Shown piece after piece: positions 10,946 through 19,698 of a stretch of DNA of 64,000 nt; within the stretch, counting starts at the first letter, position 1, and every line of letters starts with the position of its first letter. The notes beneath the pieces were generated by a model. That model did not search any database and was not told the DNA's origin. It worked only from the letters and a program-made list of their open reading frames with translations. The position numbers and the translations under genes were made by a program. Source of the DNA: Diogma glabrata (taxonomy: Eukaryota; Arthropoda; Insecta; Diptera; Cylindrotomidae); assembly GCA_963693315.1 (NCBI GenBank), contig OY856188.1:188136930-188200929 (forward strand), given 5' to 3'.

Positions 10946-11380
10946 AAAAACTTTTTCTTACATCAATATTAGATCGCCTATAAACCAAAAATTAGCCTAC
11001 ATCTAGCGAAGTATAAGAAAACAAAAACTTTTTTTTCTATATAAACAAAAGTTAGGATGCATTTCTAGCGAAGTATAAAAAAACAAAAACGTTTTTCCTA
11101 TATAAACAAATTCCTATGTAAACAAATTCCTATATAAACAAATTCCTATATAAACAACAAATCCTATATAAACAAAAATTATACTCATACTCTAATTATA
11201 GAAGAGTAGACTATTTTTAGTTTATAAGCGTTTATATTTTTTGGTAGTTTAACAATTTTTCTTCAATCTAGTGATTTGTGATTAAAAATTTGTAAGATTT
11301 GTGAGTAAAAGTTAGTGAAAAAGTGCATTTTAAGGAAAATAAAATAAGGTAAGCTTTAGTTTGAGTTAGTAACAGTTTAC
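10946..11380. repeat. Short tandem repeats, no gene
   Basis: No coding sequence. Two similar copies of GCCTACATCTAGCGAAGTATAAG occur at 10990-11080. At 11095-11175 a unit of about 16 bp (TTCCTATATAAACAAA) is repeated five to six times. The rest is AT-rich without visible structure. Confidence 0.6.
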
Positions 11381-11950
11381 ATATCAAATCCCGCTTTGGA
11401 CATAGCCCCCACCAGTGAAAAGCGCAAAGCAGATCTGAAATTAATAAATGTTACAATCAAATTTTACTTTGAACATAGCACCCACGAGTGGTAAGCGCAA
11501 AGTATATTTGATTTTAATAATTTGTTATAAAAACTGGCTACTTTTGAGCCTACTTTTGACCAATATGAATAAAATATATATTTAATTGGTGGACCAAAAG
11601 CAGTATCGTTAGTATTTAAGTTAGAACGGTTTACATATCAAATCCTGCTTTGGACTTTGGACCAGTGAAAAGCGCGAAGCAGATTTGATATTAATAAATG
11701 TTACAATCAAATTTTACTTTGGACATAGCACCCACCAGTGGTAAGCGCAAAGTATATTTGATTTTAATAATTTGTTATAAAAACTGGCTACTTTTGAGCC
11801 TACTTTTGACCAATATGCATATAATATATATTCAATTGGTGGACCAAAAGCCTTTAGTAAAAATAAATGCAAAAAAAATTTACTTCTATATGATTTTATT
11901 TATAAATTTACAAAATTGCAATCTAATCCAAAATTTACATCAACATTAAT
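11381..11950. repeat. Two 245-bp tandem units, each with two hairpins
   Basis: Unit 1 (about 11381-11620) and unit 2 (about 11635-11860) are close copies. Each contains two imperfect palindromes of about 55 bp with the pattern ATCAAAT-TACTTTGG ... GCGCAAAGTA-ATTTGAT or its CTGCTTTGG/CAAAGCAG variant (11383-11439, 11456-11514, 11637-11690, 11705-11763). The loop carries CACCCACCAGTGGTAAG. A diverged direct copy of the unit lies at 18641-18950. The stems hold compensating differences (CTGCTTTG/CAAAGCAG versus TTACTTTG/CAAAGTAT). No ORF of note. Confidence 0.65.
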
Positions 11951-12849
11951 TGTGTACACATTTTTGAACAAAATTTTTCTACACTTTGCTTTTTACACGC
12001 TTTATCACAATTTTAATAAATTTTTCCTTTCTTTGAGGTTTTCATTTCAAACTTTCTTTAATAATAATAATAATAATATATTTTATTTTTTTTTATTTGT
12101 TTGTGACAACTAGTTTCGAGTTTGTTCATCTTTACTAGTTTGTTCATCTTCACGTCATTTTTCTAAAACTGAAGAATAATATATACCTAACATCTAGTTT
12201 TTATATATAATAATAAACTCTTGCAAGTTTTTTCTTATTTTTCTAAAATTTGAAAATCGTAATCAATATAAAATAATAAAGTAATTTAAGGAAATTTTTT
12301 ACATGTGCATTCAACATATTTATACACAATTAAGTACGTTTTTGTTTGTAAATATAAGTAAATTTTATGTATGTATATACATATATACCTTTTTATAAAA
12401 TAACGACAAGGTATTCGTTGAGATTTTATCTCTATTTATATATTTCAATTTCTTCTAGCCGGTCCATTGTTTTGCTTTTCTTTACTTTGTGTACATGGAT
12501 AGATTATTGTTGAAATTAGTAAGGTGGTGTATTTATTTAAATATGTAATGCCTAATTTGATTTGATTGTCCATGTACACTCCGTGACATTGCAATAGATA
12601 CATCTACTTTTCTTTCATTTCCTCTACATGGTTAACATATATAAATTGCCTTATATTTTAAACTTAAAAAAATTAATTAATAAATTTAATTTTACTACAT
12701 ATAAAATATATAATACGTTTAAATATAAAAATTTAATTTTGTGGTGCGACATTGAAATAGATACAGTTTTCGTTATTTTAAAAATTATTATTTCTTTATA
12801 CCTTAACCCAGTAAATTCAAATTTTTATAATTAAATATTACACATTAAT

Positions 12850-13130
12850 AATGTATATATCACCCTTTGTTAGAAATAACCTCAAACATTCGATTTGGAA
12901 GCGAATCATAGAGATGTTTAATGTAATTCGGCTCTATCGCATCAACAGCTTCATTTATTGCAGCTTCTAATTTTGTTAATGAGTTATATTACTTGCCGTT
13001 CATGAAAATTTTACGAGATAATTGGCTCCAGCATTTTTCGATAATATTATGGCCATTTGAACGAACTGACTGATTCAAAACTTTAATTTTAATTTTCTGG
13101 AACGGAAGTAATGGGTGTTTCGATGTACGT
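12850..13130 (-). pseudogene. Tc1-like transposase C-terminus, left arm
   Basis: On the minus strand the sequence reads VRSNGHNIIEKCWSQLSRKI, then FMNGK, SLTKLEAAINEAVDAI and YDSLPNRMFEVISNKG. This matches the C-terminal block of Tc1 transposases, where the last catalytic acidic residue sits in a PDLNPIENLW-like motif and the protein ends with LxxSMPxRxxxVIxxKG. The SPDLN part is replaced by SNGHN, while the IE glutamate is kept. At least one stop interrupts it, and the rest of the transposase is missing. A mirror copy lies at 13400-13665. Confidence 0.6.
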
Positions 13131-13399
13131 GCTGGGCGTTTTCGTGCTGCAAACATTGTCGTCGTAAAGAATGTTTACATTATAAAAAAACATTCTTCAT
13201 TTGTAATTAACTGTAAGTGTTTAAAGTGCAACGTAGAGCGTTATAAGCAATTGTGGGAAGTGGAAATTCACAGTCATACGTTGCACTTTAAACACTAACA
13301 GTTAATTACAAATGAAGGAGAATGTTTTTTTATAATGTGAACGTTATTTACGACGACGAAATTTTTTTTATCAGCACGAAAACGCCCCAGCACGTACAT

Positions 13400-13665
13400 C
13401 GAAAGACTCATTACTTCCGTTTCAGAGAAATAAAATTAAAGTTTTGAATCAGTCAGTTCGTTTAAATGGCCATAACATTATCGAAAAATGCTGCAGTCAA
13501 TTATCTCGCAAAATTTACATGAACGGCAAGTAATATAACTCGTTAACAGAATTAAAAGCTTCAATAAATGAAGCTATTGATGCGTTAGAGCTTAATTACA
13601 TTAAACATCTCTATAACTCGCTTCCAAATCGAATGTTTGAGGCTATTTCTAACAAAAGGTGAGTT
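13400..13665 (+). pseudogene. Tc1-like transposase C-terminus, right arm
   Basis: This is the inverted partner of 12850-13130. The plus strand encodes the same pattern (LNQSVRSNGHN-like, NIIEKC, LSRKIYMNGK, SLTELKASINEAIDALELNY, YNSLPNRMFEAISNKR) with a few differences and a stop. Two face-to-face copies of only the 3' end of a transposase gene inside one palindrome are odd. They would fit long TIRs that extend into coding sequence, or an inverted duplication. Confidence 0.6.
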
Positions 13666-13844
13666 ACACATTATTAACATGTAATGTTTAATTTTAAAAT
13701 TTAAGTTATTGGGTTAAGTAATAAAGAAGTACGAATATTTAAAATAATGAAAAGTGTATCTATTTCAATTTAAAACCCCAAAATTAGAATTTCGTACGCA
13801 TGGAGGGATCAGTTTTTATTAATTTGTTAATTTTTTTCTATTTT

Positions 13845-14045
13845 TTGATCCACGGGTGTGACAACCCCGCGTACTCCAGTCCCTGCTATTGGCATATGAG
13901 TAAACGTGAGATATCCCATACCACTGGCAATAGCAGTGAAATATCACTAGCCAAGGTGATATCTTAGGGGTGCTGGCGGATGAACTGTATTTGGTCAACG
14001 GTAGCACTCTCAGTCGTAGTTATTGAATATTCCTTGATGCTGGAA
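13845..14045. repeat. Dispersed repeat X, copy 1
   Basis: A block of about 170-200 bp that recurs inverted at 40465-40635. Shared words include GGGTGTGACAACC, CGCGTACT, AGTCCCTGCTA, TGGCATATGA and GATATCTTAGGGGTGCTGG. It has internal pairing between GCTATTGGCATATG and CACTGGCAATAGC. It could be a SINE or the outer 5' part of the neighbouring LINE family; no clear pol III boxes were seen. Confidence 0.5.
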
Positions 14046-14104
14046 CGCTGTAGCTTGCTCGAAGAAACGAGGCTTCATATAACTATATATCTGAGCTTTA
14101 ATCA

Positions 14105-14475
14105 TTGAAAAATATACTGCGTCCTATAATCAAGGATTATGCCATTAGCTGGACTATTGGCAAACCAATTTTAGTTTTGTTCCTGCAAATTTTTAAAACA
14201 AATTTGCTTTTTATCTCTTATTTTATTTTTATTTTCTGTATCCTATCACGAAATATTGGCCTATGTCATATTTTATATGTGATAGGATTTATGGTTTAGT
14301 TATCCATTATTGAACAAAAAAAAAATTAAAAAAAAACAGATTTGCCTCCATTAACATCCTTAGAACGCATGTTGTTGTGGGACCTTGGTCTTAAAAGGTT
14401 TTTATGTGTTGTTGTGACACATATTGTAATGCCTACTACAGATAACATTTTATTAAAAAAAAAAAAAAAAAAATT
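14105..14475 (+). mobile_element. Mini-LINE: 5' leader joined to 3' tail, ORFs deleted
   Basis: The part at 14180-14310 matches the leader just upstream of the LINE ORF at 22608-22760 (CCTATCA-GAAATATTGGC, TATGTGATAGGATTTATGG, TTTAGTTATCC). Immediately after, 14340-14475 matches the 3' end of the same LINE (CGCATGTTGTTGTGGGACC, TTTTATGTGTTGTTGTGACA, ATTGTAATGCCTACTAC) and ends in an A-run at 14457-14473. The 2.9-kb coding part is missing, so this is a short non-autonomous derivative that the parent LINE could move, rather like a SINE. Confidence 0.6.
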
Positions 14476-14951
14476 AAAAGTATTATATATATTATTTTTA
14501 TATGAATTAAAATTAAGTTTATTAGATATATTAAATTTTAAGTTTAAAAATATAAAGCAACCTATACATGTTAACCATGTGCAAGAAATGCAAGAAAAGT
14601 AGGTGTTTCTATTTCAATGTCGCGGAGTGTAGGTTTACCTGTAGGGTTACCGCCTGTCCGTGATTGTCCATGTAGAAGCTACATGGATAATAAAATCAAG
14701 TTATGCTTTACATATATAAAAAATAATCCAGTACACCACTTTACAAATTTCAATAATAATTATGCATACTACATAAAGTAAAGAAAAGCAAAACAATAGA
14801 CCGGCTTTTTTTATGGATTTAAATATGAATTATATATACTATCATAGAAAAAATTGCATTTCATACGCGAGATAAAAACGTTTTTCGTTCGTAAACATGT
14901 CTTTGTAAACATATGTAAATTGTGTGGATAAAATAATTTTTATAGAAATGC

Positions 14952-16419
14952 ACGTATATACAATTATACAATTATACAGCAGAAGCTCTAACACCACTTA
15001 TATACAATTATACAGCAGAAGCTCTAACACCACTATTAGCTGATGTATGGAACGAAGGAAAAATACCAACCAAATGGAAAGAAGGTTTAACCATAACAAT
15101 CCCAAAGAAAGGTGATCTTAGAGAATGCAAAAATTGGAGAGGTATATCTCTGCTCAACACAATAATGAAAATACTAGCGATGATCATTCTCGAAAGAATA
15201 TCCCCATCAATTAACATGAAACTAAGAAACGAACAAGCCGGCTTTAGGCCAGGAAGAAGCTGTACCGATCATATCAACACAATCCGTATCATCATAGAGC
15301 AATCAAACGAATGGAATTCACCACTGTATCTCCTCTTCGTGGACTTCGAACGCGCCTTCGACTCAATTAACAGAAGCGCGATATGGAAGACACTTTGTGA
15401 AATGGGCGTCCCGAAGAAAATAGTTGATCTAATCAAAGAAATGTATCGGGATGCTGGCAACAGAATACAATACAAAGGACAGCAAAGTGATAAATACTAC
15501 AACCACCGAGGAGTGAGACAAGGCTGTGTACTATCCCCGCTACTATTCCTGATAGTACTAGATAGTATCATGAGAAAGCTCGATGATGCAAGTCCAAATG
15601 GAATCCAATGGAACACAACAAGCCGGCTCAATGATCTAGACTACGCAGATGACATCTGTCTACTTACACACACACATACGGACATGCAGCAGAAAATACA
15701 TAAGCTATCAGCCCTTGCACATGAAGTCGGTCTCAACATTAATATCAGGAAAACAAAGTCTATGAGATTGAACACCAAAACGATAACACCAATTACCATC
15801 AACAATACACAAGTGGATGAAGTCGACAAATTTGTGTACCTTGGTTGTACTGTAGCAAAAACAGGCGGGACTGAAGAAGATATCAGTCAGCGTATTAACA
15901 AAGCTAGAAATACGTTCAATATGCTTCACAAGATCTGGAATGCATCCGTCCTGTCAAGAAAGACAAAGCTACGAATGTTCAATGCATGTGTCAAGTCAGT
16001 ACTGCTATATGGGTGTGAAACGTGGAAACACACAAAGAAGATCACAAATCAACTACAGGTGTTTGTGAACAAATGCCTGAGAAGACTGATCAAATGCTTC
16101 TGGCCGAAAACCATCAGTAACCAGGAACTTCTACGACAGACAGAGCAATTAGACATTGAGTCCGAGATAAAACAAAGGAAATGGAGATGGATAGGACATA
16201 CACTGAGAAAACCAGCTAAAGATATAACAAGGATGTCCCTAGAGTGGAATCCACAAGGTAAAAGGAGAGTTGGAAGACCACCCATGACGTGGAAGAAAAC
16301 GGTGCTAGCTGAAGCAAAACAAATCGGCAAGACATGGGGTGAACTGAAAGCGATTGCCCCGAACAGAGTCAGATGGTCCAGCCTAGTAGACGCCCTATGC
16401 TCCTAAATGGAGATAAAGG

Positions 16420-16452
<33 letters not shown>

Positions 16453-16464
16453 GTATATACAATT
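14952..16464 (+). mobile_element. Recent 5'-truncated RTE-like LINE insertion with TSD
   Basis: The 14-bp word ACGTATATACAATT flanks the element on both sides (14952-14965 and 16451-16464). The insert ends in a poly(A) tail of about 31 A (16420-16450). Its 5' end is truncated within the RT region and starts with a 34-bp sequence present twice in tandem (about 14967-15000 and 15001-15034, containing CAGCAGAAGCTCTAACACC). The long TSD, poly(A) tail and undamaged frame show a recent target-primed insertion. It sits inside the right arm of the large palindrome. Confidence 0.9.
15015..16406 (+). CDS. RTE-like reverse transcriptase (5'-truncated, frame intact)
   Basis: The frame is open from about 15015 to the stop at 16406. 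The first in-frame ATG is 15165 (413 codons), but homology starts upstream with EGLTITIPKKGDLRECKNWR. RT motifs are complete: NEQAGFRPGRSCTDHI, LFVDFERAFDSINR (motif A), GVRQGCVLSPLLF (motif B), LDYADDICLL (YADD box) and VYLGCTVAKTGG. The C-terminus shows LYGCETW, RWRWIGHTLRKP and EWNPQGKRRVGRPPMTW, typical of RTE-clade LINEs. The endonuclease domain is missing, so it cannot start a new insertion alone. Not a host gene. Confidence 0.85.
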   Translation, partial: AEALTPLLADVWNEGKIPTKWKEGLTITIPKKGDLRECKNWRGISLLNTIMKILAMIILERISPSINMKLRNEQAGFRPGRSCTDHINTIRIIIEQSNEWNSPLYLLFVDFERAFDSINRSAIWKTLCEMGVPKKIVDLIKEMYRDAGNRIQYKGQQSDKYYNHRGVRQGCVLSPLLFLIVLDSIMRKLDDASPNGIQWNTTSRLNDLDYADDICLLTHTHTDMQQKIHKLSALAHEVGLNINIRKTKSMRLNTKTITPITINNTQVDEVDKFVYLGCTVAKTGGTEEDISQRINKARNTFNMLHKIWNASVLSRKTKLRMFNACVKSVLLYGCETWKHTKKITNQLQVFVNKCLRRLIKCFWPKTISNQELLRQTEQLDIESEIKQRKWRWIGHTLRKPAKDITRMSLEWNPQGKRRVGRPPMTWKKTVLAEAKQIGKTWGELKAIAPNRVRWSSLVDALCS

Positions 16465-16929
16465 CACTTACATCTACAAACAAAAGCGTACTTAATTGTG
16501 TATAAATATGTAAATTTACTTGTAAAATGTTCTGTAAATTGCTTTTATTATTTTATGTTGATTACGATTTTTAAATTTTAGAAAAAGAAGAAGAAACTTA
16601 CAAGAGTTTATTATTGTAAGTACAGTAAAACTCGTTTATAAAGTACGGTCAAGGGACCGACGTAAGCGTACGTTATACACCATGGTACGTTATATCCATA
16701 AAAATTAAAAAAGCATAAGCAAATTTGCCTGTTATTCTCATTATATCATTGTATTTCATATTAAATTACTTACTACATGTTAATTAATATAAAAGCGATC
16801 ACAAAAAATAGGAACATATAGTTTAAAAACAATTCATTATCATAAAATAGTAATCTAAAATAAAATAGTAAAATAATCAGCAATTTTCTGTTGTTTCAGG
16901 CAAAGTTGAATAATATTTTCCACTTTAAT

Positions 16930-17420
16930 TACAGCTGATGTACCCCAGTCTTAGTTTTGTCCCAACTTTATTTTTAATTTATATCAACTGAAAATCACCA
17001 ATAACCCAATAAATAGTTTTGCAGATGATAGTACACTGCACAAATCGCTCGTTTTTCTATCTTTAAAAGGGAAAATGCATGAACGAATAAAACCCACCCG
17101 GAGAGACGCTGCCATAAATATAAATGATAGCCTGGCAAAAGTTGCCAATTGGGGTGCCTGAAATATGTTCAATTTTAACTCCTCCAAAACATGGCTATTG
17201 ATTGTTGCCAGATCAACGACCGTTTGCCAAAGATATTTCGATTAGTGTGTGTGACAAACAAATAGACGAATGTGAAAAATTTTAATTGGTTGGTTGTCAA
17301 AATTCCTATCGACTTATACTCTAGAATGATCATATAATGGCGATGGCAAAAGGGCGCGCCAAGAAAAATCAGTCCTCAATAGATGTAAAAAATATTTCAC
17401 TCCATATTAAATACGATCGT
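16930..17420 (+). pseudogene. LINE reverse transcriptase relic (same family as 19699-22607)
   Basis: This matches the RT of the minus-strand LINE at 20200-20680 at nucleotide and protein level: a VLSPTLFLIYIN-like stretch (motif B region), FADDSTLHKS with the ADD box (about 17020), SLKGKMHERI, RRDAAININD, FNFNSSKTWLLIVARS and CKKYFTPY. Several stops and shifts are present. It is carried inside the pogo-like element. Confidence 0.7.
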
Positions 17421-17518
17421 AGTTATCCCAGGTTTTTTGAAACAATACCTTATGATAGTTGCTTTAACTTTTTATCACGACTTCGAAATAAAATGAATGA
17501 CATCTAAAGCCGGGCATT

Positions 17519-17624
17519 CACATACAACAGAAACAGAAACAGAATTTCATACAAATTTGACAGAAAAAAATTATGTTTCTGTAAAATTTGTATGAAATTC
17601 TGTTTCTGTTTCTGTTGTATGTGA
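17519..17624. repeat. Near-perfect foldback hairpin
   Basis: The left arm (17519-17559) and right arm (17584-17624) are inverted copies of about 41 bp with almost no mismatch (CACATACAACAGAAACAG ... CTGTTTCTGTTGTATGTG), separated by about 25 bp. It is likely a tiny MITE or a recent inverted duplication. It lies inside the pogo-like element. Confidence 0.7.
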
Positions 17625-18599
17625 CTTCAAGCCTTAAGAGTGATTTCGCTCTATCTTTAAGATTTGATACCCTAGCTTTAAGATTTGATACCCTAGAGCT
17701 TACAAAATCCTAAATTTGAGCTTTACAGTGTAAAACAATATTTTTGAGAGGAACATTTTAAGAGCTCATTATAGTGATCCACTTTTAAAGACTTACTCTA
17801 CTTTGTGAAATTTAACACATCTAATTTTTTTACGTTTCAATGAACAAACGAATTGCTTCAATTTCTAACCGATTGCGCACAATCGAAGAAATTTTTTTAC
17901 AATCCAAACATCACCCTAACTAGAGAAAGACTTCTTTTGATCAACTTCCGCCAAACATTTTAATTTATTGGCCAAAGTGATCACTTTGCATTTTAATTTG
18001 ATTTGGGGCCGTGTCGTACTTTTAGCATTTTTATAAAACATGAAAGCATTAAAGAATTCGAACTGATAAATTAACAAATATTTTCTCAACACTTACTTCC
18101 GAATTAACCCATGAACCACAACAAATTAATGAACGGAAGCAGAAATATTTCGTAGAAAAATAATAAATATCGTAAAGACCGAATACTTACGACTTTTAAA
18201 TTTTTATGTTTATTTTGTATTCTTATGTTCTATTCGTACTTTATAAACTGGGCAAATTACACAGAAAAGTAGTTCACGGGACTAAACGGGCGTACGTTAT
18301 AACCTTATAAGCCGAGGTACCTTATAAGAAGGATACTTTGTTCGTAAAATTTTTATAGATGTAAGAAAAAAAATTGCTGTACTCTATAGACCAAGTGTAC
18401 TTTTTATATGGTGTACGCTAAAAGCGAGTTTTACTGTATATAAAAACTAGATGTTAGATATATATTTCAGTTTCAGAAAAACAACCTGAAAATGAATAAT
18501 AAGTTCAAAATTAGTTGTCACAAACAAATGATAAAAAAAGTATCACAATAAAAAGAAAGTTTTCTTAAATAAAAAACTCAAATAGAGTAAAACAAATGT

Positions 18600-19000
18600 A
18601 TCAATATAAATTAATAATTGACAAATTTACAAAATTGCAAACAAATCCTGCTTTGGTCAGCCTCCACCGATGAAAAGCGCAAAGCAGATTTGAAATTAAT
18701 AAATTGTTGCTATCAAATTTTAATTTCCTTTTTTAATTTTAATTTTACTTAATTTTAATTTTACTTAAAGTAGATTTGATATTAATAATTTGTTAAAAAA
18801 ACTAACTATTTTTGAGCGACCAATATTAATATAATATATATTCGAATTGTTCACGAAAAGTAGTAACGTTAGTAAAAATAAATGCAATAAAAATTTACAT
18901 CAATGTTAATTAATTTCCATCAGTGATAAGCGCAAAGCAGATTTGAAATTAATAAAAAATTTAATAAATTTATTTACAAAAATTTTCATAAATGCATCAA
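18600..19000. repeat. Diverged direct copy of the 11.4-kb hairpin unit
   Basis: The hairpin CAAATCCTGCTTTGG ... GCGCAAAGCAGATTTG occurs at 18641-18692, and its right half alone at 18913-18948. Between them TTTTTGAGC-GACCAATAT and GTAAAAATAAATGCAA match 11540-11580 and 11845-11870 in the same orientation. It lies just outside the right end of the large palindrome, as the 11.4-kb copies lie outside its left end, but the two are direct rather than inverted. Confidence 0.55.
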
Positions 19001-19619
19001 TAAAGAAAATTTGTATACATTTATATTGTTTTATTCATAAATTATATGTATTGTGTGTATTTTATATTTGTTTGCAGTTTCATTTATAAATTATATGTGA
19101 TAGTACTGTTGTTGTGTTTGGTTCTACATAGGACATTCATTTGTATGTTCTGAAACTGCAAATATAATATATTTCGGTTAATATATTTTTTTTTTTAATT
19201 GTGTTTGATTTTAAAATATATTTTTCTTTTCTACTTGGTTTTTATTTAAAATAATCTGAAACAAGCGATTCTATTTGTACGCAAATTTGTTAAGTGCAGA
19301 AACCTACATATTTCTAGCGAATATCTCGCTGTTTGTACTTTTTTCTTCGGTTTTTTAGTATTGAAATTTCATAACTTCACACGCTTGCTGCCGAGCGAAG
19401 TATTCAAAACGGTTCAACTACAAAACAACTAGTTCTTGGAAGCGAACGTGTTAAAGCATATAAAAGATTCGTAATGGAAACAATTTTTATTGGGTCATGC
19501 GAGGGGCTCGATAAAATGCTATTTTTTAAATTAAAAACAAAAACAATTCTATTGTCTCGTTTTAAAATAAAAAACAAAATAGAGTAAACGTGCTATTTTT
19601 AAAGAATTATTTTTTTAAA
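19001..19619. other. No gene seen
   Basis: AT-rich sequence. TTCATAAATTATATGT recurs at about 19035 and 19085. No ORF, RNA gene or element end was recognised. Confidence 0.5.
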
Positions 19620-19698
19620 TTTTTATTTTTTTTTTTTTAATAAGAAGTGTTGTGTAGTAGGAATTACAAAATGTGTCACAACAGCACATAGATACCTT

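Larger units (their letters stand above)
16623..18436. mobile_element. pogo/Tc1-like DNA transposon, TA-flanked, no transposase
   Basis: The ends are perfect 12-bp inverted repeats, CAGTAAAACTCG at 16623 and CGAGTTTTACTG ending at 18436, flanked by TA on both sides (16621-16622 and 18437-18438). The CAGTAAAACTCG-type terminus with TA target site fits the pogo/Tigger branch of Tc1/mariner. Subterminal blocks sharing GCGTACGTTATA occur on both sides (about 16665 and 18290). The interior carries a LINE fragment (16930-17420) and a foldback hairpin (17519-17624) but no recognisable transposase. Confidence 0.7.
12040..18590. mobile_element. Large palindrome with Tc1-like remnants, right arm split by insertions
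   Basis: The left arm (about 12040-13235) is mirrored by a right arm starting about 13275. Matching blocks can be followed by eye: 13130-13200 with 13290-13400, 12840-13130 with 13400-13680, 12500-12700 with 14480-14790, 12290-12480 with 14700-14960 and 16465-16530, and 12050-12290 with 16530-16620 and 18438-18590. The right arm is interrupted by a LINE-derived unit (about 13805-14475), an RTE LINE (14966-16450) and a pogo-like element (16623-18436). Subtracting these leaves about 1.3 kb, equal to the left arm. Both arms carry the 3' end of a Tc1-like transposase. It may be an old element with about 1.2-kb TIRs or an inverted duplication. Confidence 0.65.

Noticed and set aside
12628..12834. 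68-codon ORF in the left palindrome arm
   Set aside because: AT-rich chance ORF; it is not kept in the mirror arm.
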